Source: Lachnospiraceae bacterium (GTDB lineage: Bacteria > Bacillota > Clostridia > Lachnospirales > Lachnospiraceae). From it: 64,000 bases of DNA. The position numbers were made by a program, and so were the translations under genes. Positions within the stretch are counted from its first letter, which is position 1. Each line of letters opens with the position of its first letter. Location: NCBI GenBank assembly GCA_021203205.1, contig JAJQBQ010000010.1, positions 49,514-113,513 of the forward strand, in the 5' to 3' direction. Below the pieces are notes generated by a model. The model was given only the letters and a program-made list of their open reading frames with translations. It had not been told where the DNA came from and ran no database searches. Shown here in pieces: positions 34,967 through 43,704 of this stretch.

Positions 34967-35007
34967 GATTGTATCCTTTCTGACCGTCCTGCCTGAAATA
35001 CAGGGAC

Positions 35008-35340
35008 GTGTATCATAGAAACGCCGCAGAAACGCCGCATAATAACATCGAAGAAATGTACTTTTTTACTGTGACTCTTATATTGATTCAAATTAAAGCA
35101 ATGAATTGCATCTGCGTCCTGAGTAGCATGGTGGGGTATTCGGATGAGCACTATTATAATCCGGATTTGGGCTTGTGTTTATGGACTTTTAATCCAAACT
35201 CCCATGGCCGCCTCGCGGATACCACCAGTAATAAAAGCCGTTTGACAGACTTTTATAGTGATGTGGGCCTGAAAAATATCAGAGGAAAGGAGAGAGGCAG
35301 AACTTTAAAATATTTCGTTGAGTATATCGAAAAATCATGA
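35008..35340 (+). other. Unrecognised open frame, doubtful gene
   Basis: The frame encodes up to 110 residues, with a segment SDEHYYNPDLGLCLWTFNP followed by TSNKSRLTDFYSDVGLKN. I recognise no family. There is no ribosome site at the first ATG; if coding, an internal start near 35092 or 35128 is more likely. It may be another decayed fragment. Confidence 0.25.
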
Positions 35341-35408
35341 TATACTTCTGAATATGAATCAGGGTCTTGTACCTGTGTGAAATAACTTAAGGGAAAGGAC
35401 GTGACATT

Positions 35409-35577
35409 ATGGGAAGACAGGGTAATAATCCAGGTGGACGACCGGGTGCGGGACATACGGGAGGCGAACCACTTTAGACCGCCGCATCCAGGAAGGCCAG
35501 CACCACCGCCGCCACCGCCGCCGCACAGGCCGAGAAGACATCCGGCACCACCGCCGCTACCTCCGGGACGCCCATGA
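35409..35577 (+). pseudogene. Frameshifted small Gly/Pro-rich protein
   Basis: ATG 35409 (AAGGGAAAGGA upstream) opens MGRQGNNPGGRPGAGHTGGEPL and stops at 35477. The +1 frame continues with FRPPHPGRPAPPPPPPPHRP and ends PPPLPPGRP at TGA 35575-35577. The compositional continuity suggests one ~55-residue Gly/Pro-rich protein broken by a single-base change near 35470. Confidence 0.5.
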
Positions 35578-35667
35578 AAATGAGGTTACGATGGGATTTG
35601 AGACGTAGCTTGTGCTTTTGATCGCCATAGAAGGCGGTATCCGCTTAATGTTTGGAAAGGATAGGGC

Positions 35668-35787
35668 ACGCCGGATGAACTGGGTTTTGCCATTGCCACC
35701 CTGGCAGACGAGAGGAATGGATACCTTGCGGGTGTGGACATCCTCTGTGATGGCGGAAGCACGAATGGGAAGAAGTTCAGGAAATAG
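35668..35787 (+). pseudogene. C-terminal relic of a short-chain dehydrogenase/reductase
   Basis: Codons read TPDELGFAIATLADERNGYLAGVDILCDGGSTNG and stop at TAG 35785-35787. The AGVDILCDGG end is the standard SDR C-terminus. The Rossmann fold and YxxxK site are absent. Confidence 0.65.
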
Positions 35788-35829
35788 AAACTTCCGGAGA
35801 AAATCTCATATTATAGGAGGTGTTTTACA

Positions 35830-36966
35830 ATGCCGGATGATTTAAAAAGAGCAGGGGCTCCAGCGCGCCGATCCTTTGTTTTACCCGGAACCGGTGTCGT
35901 ATTAAATTCCGACGGAAGTGCTGTTTTCCGTCTGCGGGCAAATGTAGGAGCAAAAGTAATCGTAACCATCGGCAACAATCCGGACAAGGCAGTGACATTA
36001 GAACTGCAGGATGTCAATCACGAAGGGATTTACGAAACAAAGCTGGAGAATCCGCCGTTTATGGGACCGCAGAAACTGACGTTTCGTGTCAATGATGTGA
36101 TGCTCCTCAACACCTCCGCACCGATGTGGTATTATGCAAATACTCTGTCGAACTATGTGGAATTCCCGGATCCGGAAACGGATGATTTGATTGCGGCGAG
36201 AGAAGATATTCCGCACGGCGCTGTTGCACACGAATTCTATTTTTCCAAATCTTTTGGAAAATTTGTGAGCAGCGTTGTCTATACGCCTCCCGGATATGAA
36301 AAAGGCGGCGATTATCCGGTACTGTACTTTTTTCATGAAGTCGCAGAAAATGAAACCGCCTGGACAGAGGCATCAAGAATGAACTATGTTCTGGATAATC
36401 TTATCGCTGAGAAGAAATGTCAGCCTTTTCTCGTGGTTGAAAATGACTGCACTGTCCGTCTGGACTATCATGACTTTCCGGAAGAGGAATGGTTCACCTA
36501 TTACGCGCCGCTCGAAAAATTCATGCGGGAAGACTGCCCGCAGTACATTGCATCCAGGTACCGCGTCAGAGACGACAAGTGGAACCGCGCAATTGCCGGT
36601 GTAGGACTCGGCGCTGTTCAGGCCGGATATATCGGATTGCGAAATACCGATGTCTTTGGATCGCTTGGAGTATTTACAGCATTCTGGCCTTCCACGGACT
36701 TTCATTCCAGAGGAATTGACGATCCGTTTTACAATGCCGTCAGACATGTCAGCCAGCACCCGGAAGAGCTTAAGGTCTTTTATCATTCCGAAGGTGATGA
36801 GGACGGGCATTTCCAAGGCGTACAGGCCGAAAGAGAACTGATCACGTCGCTTGGCGTTGATAAGCATCCCGGATACGTATTTAAGGTGTATCATCAAACG
36901 CACAACTGGGGTAGCTATCGCCGTTCTTTCCGTGATTTCGCGCCGCTGCTTTTTTGCGAGGATTAA
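35830..36966 (+). CDS. Esterase-like protein lacking the nucleophile serine
   Basis: 378 residues. An N-terminal CBM48/E-set-like beta domain (about 15-125) is followed by a putative-esterase (esterase D/feruloyl-esterase-like, CE1-type) domain. Family features include VVYTPPGYEKGGDYPVLYFFHEVAENETAW and the terminal HNWGSYRRSFRDFAPLLF containing the catalytic His. The nucleophile elbow, normally GxSxG after RAIAG, reads GVGLG (36598-36612), with Leu in place of Ser. The fold appears intact and AGGAGG precedes the start, so it may be a binding pseudoenzyme or an early pseudogene. Confidence 0.8.
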   Translation: MPDDLKRAGAPARRSFVLPGTGVVLNSDGSAVFRLRANVGAKVIVTIGNNPDKAVTLELQDVNHEGIYETKLENPPFMGPQKLTFRVNDVMLLNTSAPMWYYANTLSNYVEFPDPETDDLIAAREDIPHGAVAHEFYFSKSFGKFVSSVVYTPPGYEKGGDYPVLYFFHEVAENETAWTEASRMNYVLDNLIAEKKCQPFLVVENDCTVRLDYHDFPEEEWFTYYAPLEKFMREDCPQYIASRYRVRDDKWNRAIAGVGLGAVQAGYIGLRNTDVFGSLGVFTAFWPSTDFHSRGIDDPFYNAVRHVSQHPEELKVFYHSEGDEDGHFQGVQAERELITSLGVDKHPGYVFKVYHQTHNWGSYRRSFRDFAPLLFCED

Positions 36967-37075
36967 TATGAATGAGGAAGTTGACATCGACATACGTTAT
37001 GCAATGGTGCCAGATGATGGTATACCGTTACGTAACAGAGTTAATGTGTAAGGCAATCGGAAATGTGAGGTAAAT

Positions 37076-37351
37076 ATGGAAATGAGAGACAGAGACGGAC
37101 TTACAGAACAGGAATTCCTAGCCGCTTACAAGCCGGGAGATTATGAGAGACCGTCCATGACAGCAGATATTGCTGTATTCTCTCTTTCAAAATCAGAAAC
37201 GAAATTATTACTCATCCGCCGCGGAAACCATCCCTGCCTGGGCAAATGGGCGCTTCCCGGAGGCTTCGTGGAGAAAGGGGAATCCGTGTGTATTTTTCGG
37301 CAGGAGATACCGCGTTTACCATTCTTCTGGAACTGGAAGGGAGGAACGTAA
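37076..37351 (+). pseudogene. Nudix hydrolase cut inside the Nudix box
   Basis: Residues 1-70 follow the ADP-ribose-pyrophosphatase/NrtR-like Nudix type (AAYKPGDYERPSMTADIAVFSL, LLLIRRGNHPCLGKWALPGGFVEKGES). The box GX5EX7REUXEE breaks right after GES, and the next 20 codons are unrelated. All catalytic Glu residues of the helix are lost. Confidence 0.75.
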
Positions 37352-37355
37352 AGGT

Positions 37356-37398
37356 AGGCTCAGCCACCCTGAATTGGGGTTGGCTGAGCCTTTTTTTC
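37356..37398 (+). terminator. Strong terminator
   Basis: AGGCTCAGCCA (37356-37366) pairs perfectly with TGGCTGAGCCT (37381-37391), followed by a T-run to 37397. It follows the Nudix relic. Confidence 0.92.
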
Positions 37399-37564
37399 GT
37401 TTAAAAGTATTTGCCAATCAGGAAGCCAGAGAAATCCATTCAGACCCGGCCGCCGTCTTTCCCAGAGAAGCATTTGACGGGAAGCAGGTGGATGTCATTG
37501 TAAGCAGTATGTCACCGAACACATACAAATATGATCAGGTCATTATGGAATTTCAGATGTTGGT

Positions 37565-37657
37565 GTGAAACACTGGCACGGTGCTGCGCCGGACAGTTGG
37601 TTTTCTCATCTGGCAGTCGAGGTGCCGGGAGAAAACTTATTAAAATACAGGGGTTGA
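37565..37657 (+). pseudogene. 3' relic of a cupin-type gene, copy 1
   Basis: Codons 37565 onward read VKHWHGAAPDSWFSHLAVEVPGEN and then lose similarity, stopping at TGA 37655-37657. The HWHGA motif and following text match the second copy at 39553-39672. The 170 bases before it encode PREAFDGKQVDVIVSSMSPNTYKYDQVIMEF, an unassigned fragment of another gene. Confidence 0.6.
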
Positions 37658-37776
37658 ATATCCAAAAAGATAATCGTACAATAGATGTACTGGTCATGGA
37701 TAGATTCCAATTCGCATTCGACGGGTAGAGAGTTTATACACCGGGCTGGAATACGAATATAAGGAAGGAACATTCT

Positions 37777-39522
37777 ATGTCAGTTGAGACAAATAACTAT
37801 CTTGAAACGGAGGGCCTCGGAAAGCTCATGCGAAAATATGCGTTTCCCTGCGTAATCTCTATGTTGGTAGCGGCACTTTACAATATTGTCGACCAGATTT
37901 TTATCGCAAACGCATCATACCTTGGATCTTATGGAAATGCAGCGAACACGGTTGTTTTCCCAATGACAGTGGTGGCCATAGCCATTGCGGTCATGATCGG
38001 GGACGGGTGCTGTACATTTGTCAGCATCAGTCTCGGAAGCAAAAAAAATGATGACGCTGCAAACGGCGTCGGAAATGCTGTTGTCTCCGTGCTGGCAGTA
38101 AGTCTTGCGCTTACAGCAATTTATCTCCTGTTTCAGGAGCCCATTCTGCGTATGTTTGGTGCAGATGTGAACGAAGAGACTTTCCGGCTTTCAAAGGAAT
38201 ATTTTTTCTGGATTACGTTAGGCATTCCGTTTTATATGTTTGGGCAGGCTTTAAACCCAATCATTCGTTCTGACGGAAGTCCGCGTTTTGCAATGTTGAC
38301 ACTGCTGATGGGCGCTGTGTTTAACATTATTTTTGACCCCATCTGCATTTATCTCCTGAAATGAGGTATGATGGGAGCTGCTGTTGCTACCATAGGCGGT
38401 CAGATTCTTTCGGCAGTCATGGCGGCCATATACCTTTTTCGGATGAAAGCAACTCCATTGAGCAAGGGATGTTTCCGTCTTCAACAAAGACTCGTAAAAC
38501 AGATCCTGACGCTGGGCTTTGCAAGTTTTCTTTCACAGTTTTCTATCGTGCTGTCTATGGCAGCCACAATCAATATGGCAGTAAAATATGGTGCGATGGA
38601 TTCCGTGTTTGGACAGGCGGAATACGCACAGATTCCAACTGCGATTGCGGGGATTGTATCAAAATTTTTCCAGATTATTATTTCCATTTCCGCAGGCCTT
38701 GCCGCTGGATGTATTCCGATTGCGGGATACAATATCGGTGCAAAACGCAATGACCGTGTCCTGGGGCTGATGAAGCGTCTGATGGCGTGTGAAGCAATCC
38801 TTGGCCTTGCTGCGTCAATCATTTTCCTCCTGTTCCCCAACCAGCTTATGCTGATTTTCGGTTCAGAAAATGAGAGCATTTATTATACGCAGTTTGCTGT
38901 ATGGTTCATCCGTGGACAACTCTGTCTGCTGCCGCTGGCCTGTCTGAATAAAGGCAGCTTTATTTTCCTGCAATCGCTTGGGAAAGCAAGGGAATCCTCT
39001 GTATTGTCCGTGGCACGAGAGTTCGTGTTTGGCGTTGGCTTTGCGCTGTTACTTCCCATGATCTGGGGAATTTATGCCTTGCCGTTCTTTATGCCGGCTG
39101 CAGATACTGTAACTTTTATTGCCGTTGCGGTTGTTCTCCTGCGGATAAAGAAAGAACTGGAAAAACCAGTCGCCATGAAAGAGCAGAATGAAGAAAAATT
39201 CATTCCCTCTGCTGAGCCGCCGCTGACAGATTACATCATTACAATTGGACGCGCCTATGGTTCCGGCGGCCGCTCTGTTGGGAAACCTCTTGCAGAAAAA
39301 TTGAACATTCCATATTATGATGCGGCATTACTGGAAGAAACGGCGAAACACTCTGGGTTAAATCAGAAGTATCTTGCGAGCATGGATGAAAAATCTGTGG
39401 GGGCAAACGGATTACGCGGCAATTATCACTCACGCTGCATTTTACGTTGGCTGGCCAAAGGGATGGGCTGTGTTGAACATGGCAAAGGAGATCTGGACAG
39501 ATGGCGTAGCAGCTCCCTCTGA
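37777..39522 (+). pseudogene. MATE transporter-cytidylate-kinase-like fusion with internal TGA and lost 3' end
   Basis: ATG 37777 opens a MATE-family exporter (LMRKYAFPCVISMLVAALYNIVDQIFI). In the sixth helix region the frame meets TGA at 38362-38364, inside ...FDPICIYLLK[TGA]GMMGAAVATIGGQ. Family members have Trp (TGG) at this point, and the frame continues unchanged for 385 more codons. From about residue 460 a Cytidylate_kin2-like domain starts (DYIITIGRAYGSGGRSVGKPLAEKLNIPYYDAALLEE), a fusion seen in related bacteria. After ~39420 the kinase domain is cut off and foreign sequence follows. Confidence 0.85.
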
Positions 39523-39552
39523 TGCAAAGGCGGCTCATGCATCCCAGTCGGT

Positions 39553-39672
39553 GTGAAGCATTGGCACGGAGCCGCACAGGACAGCTGGTTGGCAGTCGAG
39601 GTGCCGGGAGAAAACGGGTCGAACGAGTGGCTGGAGGCTGTCACGGATGAACAGTATGGTATCTTGAAGTAA
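39553..39672 (+). pseudogene. 3' relic of a cupin-type gene, copy 2
   Basis: VKHWHGAAQDSWLAVEVPGENGSNEWLEAVTDEQYG to TAA 39670-39672: the last 39 codons of a cupin protein of the carboxymuconolactone-decarboxylase-associated kind. It lacks ~10 bases relative to copy 1 (TTTTCTCATC region). It abuts the end of the MATE-kinase relic. Confidence 0.65.
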
Positions 39673-39862
39673 TGGAAAATAAAATCTCCGGCTCTTTCAC
39701 AGCGATGAATTTCAATGCTCTGTATGGGAATGAGGAGGAAACGTTTGGATTAAACGTCCAGTTTATTTTTCTCCAACTTGTGATAGGATACAGACGGTCG
39801 CGATTGTGGCGCCCAATCGCAGCAGTGAGTATCAGGCAATATGCCGGAAGTTGGAGGTAACT

Positions 39863-40600
39863 ATGAAGAAACTGAAAAGAGCAATTGCATGTACCAATAC
39901 GCTTACAATTCTTTACGATCAGGACGGAGCAGAGAAAACCATAGGAATTTGGATCGACGTAGCCAATATGGTCGTAACTTCGAAGAACTTTGCAACGGAT
40001 ATCAGGGATGCGGAACAATTTGCGAGAGAGAAGAAAATCCCGGAACTTACTATCATACCCTATAGTCCAGTCTATCGGAATGGATACGGAGATGACCGTT
40101 ATCTGGTTGGAGCAGCCGATGCGCTGCGGTTTTACCGCGGGGACGATGTGGACGAAATGATGAAAAAGCTGGCTCCCTTTTTCCCGCAGCCGTATCAGCC
40201 GGATCTATCACTAAAAGTGATTGATTTTGATTTGCTGGGGAACCAGGCGATTCTGTATCTTGGAAAACCGGACATCAAGTCCTATGATGGTGACGGCTGG
40301 GATGAGGCTCCATATGAGTTTTATGCGGATAAAGTGGACGACACCTATATAGCGGATGCCATTGTATTGAATTTTCCGGAAGATGCGTTCGTGTACCAGG
40401 CGAGTGCGTATCAGGATGCCTGCCCGGAATTGGGAATTGATGGATATGTGAGTAAAAATACACTGCATAAGAAAAGAATTCCCTGTATTCTTTATAGCCG
40501 GGATGGAAAAACATACGGAGAAATCCATTTTGATGATGTGATTGGGGATGTGATGAAAGAGGCGGATGTACTCGTTTCGAAGCTGGAACATCTGGCATGA
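39863..40600 (+). CDS. Protein of unknown function
   Basis: 245 residues from ATG 39863 (GGAGG 6 bases upstream). No membrane segment or signal peptide. Aromatic and acidic (WIDVANMVVTSKNF, YSPVYRNGYGDDRYLVGAADALRFYRGDD, FDDVIGDVMKEADVLVSKLEHL). I do not recognise the family. Well-formed start, normal codon use and a full-length appearance support a real gene. Confidence 0.65.
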   Translation: MKKLKRAIACTNTLTILYDQDGAEKTIGIWIDVANMVVTSKNFATDIRDAEQFAREKKIPELTIIPYSPVYRNGYGDDRYLVGAADALRFYRGDDVDEMMKKLAPFFPQPYQPDLSLKVIDFDLLGNQAILYLGKPDIKSYDGDGWDEAPYEFYADKVDDTYIADAIVLNFPEDAFVYQASAYQDACPELGIDGYVSKNTLHKKRIPCILYSRDGKTYGEIHFDDVIGDVMKEADVLVSKLEHLA

Positions 40601-40683
40601 CGAAAGAGAGGCTACCATATCACGGAGGATGAGATACGCGGCTTGTTATAAAGCGGTGGTGGTGGCAGAAATGAAAAAAGTAG

Positions 40684-40712
40684 TTGACGTGAATTGAATG
40701 AGTTGTTATACT
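40684..40712 (+). promoter_or_regulatory. Promoter of the riboswitch transcript
   Basis: TTGACG (40684-40689), 17 bases, TATACT (40707-40712). The predicted transcription start falls at the first base-paired strand of the riboswitch. Confidence 0.72.
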
Positions 40713-40715
40713 TTG

Positions 40716-40819
40716 CATTACCATAAAGAGTGCGCGAGGGACAAGCCCGATGACCGCACAGCAACCTGCTAAGGTAAGGTGCTAACGCTTGATTCTATGG
40801 GTGCGAAATTCCGTAATGG
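40716..40819 (+). ncRNA. SAM-clan (SAM-I-like) riboswitch aptamer
   Basis: CATTAC at 40716-40721 pairs with GTAATG near 40813-40818 as the closing stem. Inside are AAGAGTGCGCGAGGGACAAGCCCGATGACC, GCACAGCAACC and AAGGTAAGGTGCTAA, which reproduce the conserved core of SAM-sensing riboswitches (GAGGGAC-GCCC-GATGA, CAGCAACC, AAGGTGCTAA). Such RNAs normally control methionine or SAM genes. Here the next gene is an unknown 115-residue protein, and a double hairpin of repeat type lies between. Whether it is SAM-I or a SAM-I/IV variant is not certain. Confidence 0.82.
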
Positions 40820-40893
40820 AATAACGCGGTACATTCTGCAAGGAAGGCCGCTTATTTATGTGAGGTTGAGGCTCCCATCGAAAACGATGGCAT

Positions 40894-40935
40894 AAGTTCA
40901 GCGAAGCTGAACTTGCGACATTCTGCTGCGCAGAA
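40894..40935 (+). repeat. Tandem short hairpins downstream of the riboswitch
   Basis: AAGTTCAGC-GAA-GCTGAACTT (40894-40914) and TTCTGC-TGC-GCAGAA (40921-40935), bracketed by GGCTCCCATCG...CGATGG and GTCGGGAG. Resembles the double hairpin inserted in the SRAP relic at 58785-58830. It could also act as part of the expression platform (CTCCC/GGGAG pairing). Confidence 0.6.
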
Positions 40936-41006
40936 GTCGGGAGTTTTGATGATGTATGAACAAACGACGCTCTTTATGGAAATATTTTCATAAGGAGCGT
41001 TTTGCT

Positions 41007-41354
41007 ATGTTAAAGAGAAAATTCCATGTACCCGAAGACAACCGCACATTGAAGGCACTGGCCGCACTTGATGCGAGAGTGTATGTTTACTGCCCGGACC
41101 GAAGAACGAAGCAGCAGTTTATCGAAGACGCGGAGAATGAATACTTTTGTTATCGGGACGGCGTATCACTGAAGGAAAGGGAGCCGGAGGACATCATGGC
41201 ACTGAACCGGGATCGAACTGTCAATTTTGTTGGCTATATCGGACACCTGGTTTTTCACACAACAGCGAAGGAGATTGGTGATAAAGTGCTGCTGAAGGTA
41301 GACTATAGGAAATATGTGGCGGGAGAAAAGAATTTCATATGCACTTCCAGATGA
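41007..41354 (+). CDS. Small protein of unknown function behind the SAM riboswitch
   Basis: 115 residues from ATG 41007, with AAGGAG upstream. Sequence MLKRKFHVPEDNRTLKALAALDARVYVYCPD then a central FIGDAEN-like acidic part and VNFVGYIGHLVFHTTAKEIGDKVLLKVDYRKYV. No recognised family and no link to methionine metabolism visible. The C-terminal ten residues (GEKNFICTSR) look out of character and may mark a truncation. Confidence 0.6.
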   Translation: MLKRKFHVPEDNRTLKALAALDARVYVYCPDRRTKQQFIEDAENEYFCYRDGVSLKEREPEDIMALNRDRTVNFVGYIGHLVFHTTAKEIGDKVLLKVDYRKYVAGEKNFICTSR

Positions 41355-41573
41355 GGGAAATGAGCTGCTCAAACGCCTGATTTCAGCACAAGGTTAATTC
41401 GTTTCGCGGTGTGCTGAAGAACGAATTGTGAAAGAAAGCTCATGTAACTTACAATGTATTTTGGACGCGAAAAGTGATGAGAAAAGAAGAACGAAACGAT
41501 TATTTTCGAGAATCAGGGCTTTTCACGAGTTCAGGAATATGCTATGATTCAAAAAAAACAAAGAGAGGGAACT

Positions 41574-41984
41574 ATGGACAGAGAAAAAGAAATCAGCGAG
41601 GCAAGGTATGCCGCACAGCAGGCATTGAGTTATCTCCGTGCGGCACAGCAGGACTTAAAAAGTGCCGGAAACTGGGGGCTGGTTGACATACTCGGCGGCG
41701 GAATGCTGATGACTTTTATGAAGCGCAGCAAGATGAACCGCGCACAGCAGAACCTGGAGCAGGCGAGATATGCCCTGCATCGGTTACAGAAGGAAATGCG
41801 CGATGTCGACCGAATTGCGGACATACGGATTGATGTGGGCGATTTCCTTTCATTCGCAGACTATTTCTTCGACGGAGTTGTGGCGGACTGGCTGGTCCAG
41901 TCAAAAATCAGCGACGCCAGGCGGCAGGTAGATGATGCAATCCGGAAAGTGGAGGGCATTTTGAACCAGCTTTCGAGATTGTAA
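41574..41984 (+). CDS. Helical protein of unknown function
   Basis: 136 residues from ATG 41574 (GAGGG upstream). Almost entirely predicted helix with coiled-coil character: EISEARYAAQQALSYLRAAQQDLKSAGNWG, then a glycine-rich turn LVDILGGGMLMTFMKRSKM, then RAQQNLEQARYALHRLQKEM, and a C-terminal AVRQVDDAIRKVEGIL-like helix. It may be a membrane-associated or scaffold protein; no function assigned. Confidence 0.65.
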   Translation: MDREKEISEARYAAQQALSYLRAAQQDLKSAGNWGLVDILGGGMLMTFMKRSKMNRAQQNLEQARYALHRLQKEMRDVDRIADIRIDVGDFLSFADYFFDGVVADWLVQSKISDARRQVDDAIRKVEGILNQLSRL

Positions 41985-42180
41985 GGCGGAGCGGGATGAA
42001 AGGTGCCGTTTTATTGTGCCACATGGTCAAATATAAAGTCCGTCAGGAATGCAGTCAGAAGCGGGTTCCGGCCTGCCTGAGTAGAGCTTACGGCAAGGGA
42101 CAGCGAGTTTGCGGATGGGATGAACAGGTGATGCAGAAGGCGGTTCGCGTACATATCTGAACTTAAGAAAGGCCCCGGAA

Positions 42181-42609
42181 ATGATAAGACTAGAAGAAAT
42201 CACGCCCGAAAACTGGCGTTTTGATCTGAGAGTGGAGGAATCACAGAAGAATTACGTGTCCGATGGTATGAGGCTGCTGGCCAGGGCCTATGCGTACCGG
42301 AATTATAACAGCGTGGCTCTGGTAATTTACAACGATGATACACCAGTGGGCATGGCGCTGTATTATGACATTGACGGAGCCTATGACTTCAGCCAGCTGT
42401 TTATTGACCGGAATTATCAGCACATGGGATATGGAGAGGAAGCCGCCAGGCAGATCATCGGGAGAATGAAGGCGGAACATCGGTATGAGAAGATCCTGCT
42501 CTGCTATATTGATGGCAATGAAGCAGCGCTTTTCTTATACACAAAGCTGGGATTTACACATACAGGGGAACGTGACGGAGATGAAATTGTGATGGAGCTC
42601 TGTATTTGA
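42181..42609 (+). CDS. GNAT-family N-acetyltransferase
   Basis: 142 residues. Acetyl-CoA site at QLFIDRNYQHMGYGEEAARQII (the Q/RxxGxG/A element), with the C-terminal EAALFLYTKLGFTHTGERDGDEIVMEL. Resembles the BltD/spermidine acetyltransferase subgroup (N-terminal RLEEITPENW). GAAAGG precedes the ATG. Followed at 18 bases by the rhamnose mutarotase gene. Confidence 0.88.
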   Translation: MIRLEEITPENWRFDLRVEESQKNYVSDGMRLLARAYAYRNYNSVALVIYNDDTPVGMALYYDIDGAYDFSQLFIDRNYQHMGYGEEAARQIIGRMKAEHRYEKILLCYIDGNEAALFLYTKLGFTHTGERDGDEIVMELCI

Positions 42610-42627
42610 GAGGAGGCGGTATTACTT

Positions 42628-42945
42628 ATGGAACACATGGCATGGAAAGGACGAATAAAAGAAGGCTGCAAAGAGGAGTATGTGCGGCGGCATAATGAGA
42701 TTTGGCCGGAAATGGTGGAAGTCCTGAAAGCGGCCGGCATATGCAATTATTCCATCTTTGAAGTCGACCACGAGCTGTTTGGCTATTACGAGTGCGAAAA
42801 GGGCGTAGCCTTTGCTGAGAAAACGCAGGCGGAAAGCCCGGTGGTTGCCAGATGGAATGAATATATGGCGGATGTGCTGGAGCTTGAGATGGATCCGGTT
42901 ACGGGAGCGCAGCCGAAACTTACGCAGGTGTTTCGGCTGGATTAA
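42628..42945 (+). CDS. rhaM: L-rhamnose mutarotase-like protein
   Basis: 105 residues, the normal length of the family. RRHNEIWPEMVEVLKAAGICNYSIF contains the catalytic His and the conserved WPE motif; FGYYECE and VARWNEYMADVLE continue the family pattern. It interconverts alpha and beta anomers of L-rhamnose (or a related sugar). No other rhamnose genes are nearby, so the sugar could differ. Confidence 0.88.
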   Translation: MEHMAWKGRIKEGCKEEYVRRHNEIWPEMVEVLKAAGICNYSIFEVDHELFGYYECEKGVAFAEKTQAESPVVARWNEYMADVLELEMDPVTGAQPKLTQVFRLD

Positions 42946-42968
42946 GACCAGGAGAGGAGACCAAAATC

Positions 42969-43613
42969 ATGGCAATGGAGTTAGAAAATGTTACGATTAA
43001 CACGCAGAGCAGCGTACGCATCGCGGGAATGAAAACGCTGTATTTTGATCCGCTGGAGATAAACGGGAGCCCGCACGATGCGGATATAATTTTTATTTCG
43101 CACGAGCATTATGATCATTTCTCGCCGAAAGATATCGGGAAAGTAGCAGGTTCCTGCACGGAGATTGTTTTCCCGAAGAGCATGGAGAACAAAATCTCTG
43201 AAACAGGAATACCGACGGAGAGACGGCATTCTATGGAACAGGCAGAGACGATGGTGGTGCAGGAAGTTCCGGTGGAGGCGGTCGCAGCGTACAACAAGCT
43301 GAAGCCATTTCACCCAAAACGGAATGCCTGGCTGGGCTATATCGTACAGATGGATGGCATTCGGTATTACTTCGCAGGAGACACGGACGCGACGGAGGAA
43401 GCGAAAGCGGTACGCTGTGATGTGGCTTTCCTTCCAATCGGCGGGACCTATACAACCAATGCGAAGGAAGCGGCAGGGCTGGCAAACGCCATTCAGCCTT
43501 CGGTCGCGGTGCCGATGCATTATGGCAGCATTGTGGGAAAGCCTCAGGATGCGGACATATTCCGGAAAAACGTTGATAAAAATATCCGGGTTATCCTGAA
43601 ACTGGCATTTTAA
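42969..43613 (+). CDS. MBL-fold metal-dependent hydrolase (UlaG-like)
   Basis: 214 residues. The metal motif is HEHYDHF in IIFISHEHYDHFSPKDIGKV; GIRYYFAGDTDATEEA carries the bridging Asp and VPMHYGSIVG the late His, as in UlaG-like/L-ascorbate-6-phosphate lactonase-type proteins. A double purine-rich ribosome site precedes the start. 23 bases downstream of the mutarotase, likely one operon with the acetyltransferase. Substrate unknown. Confidence 0.9.
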   Translation: MAMELENVTINTQSSVRIAGMKTLYFDPLEINGSPHDADIIFISHEHYDHFSPKDIGKVAGSCTEIVFPKSMENKISETGIPTERRHSMEQAETMVVQEVPVEAVAAYNKLKPFHPKRNAWLGYIVQMDGIRYYFAGDTDATEEAKAVRCDVAFLPIGGTYTTNAKEAAGLANAIQPSVAVPMHYGSIVGKPQDADIFRKNVDKNIRVILKLAF

Positions 43614-43704
43614 CAGCTCATTATTTGAAGGCATGGAAGATATTTGATTTTTACAGATCAGGTATGAAGTGCTTAAAGAGCGAAACAGGGTGAAGGGGGC
43701 ATTT

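Noticed and set aside
35490..35575. CCGCCACCG repeats as a satellite
   Set aside because: Explained as Pro codons of a small Gly/Pro-rich protein with a frameshift.
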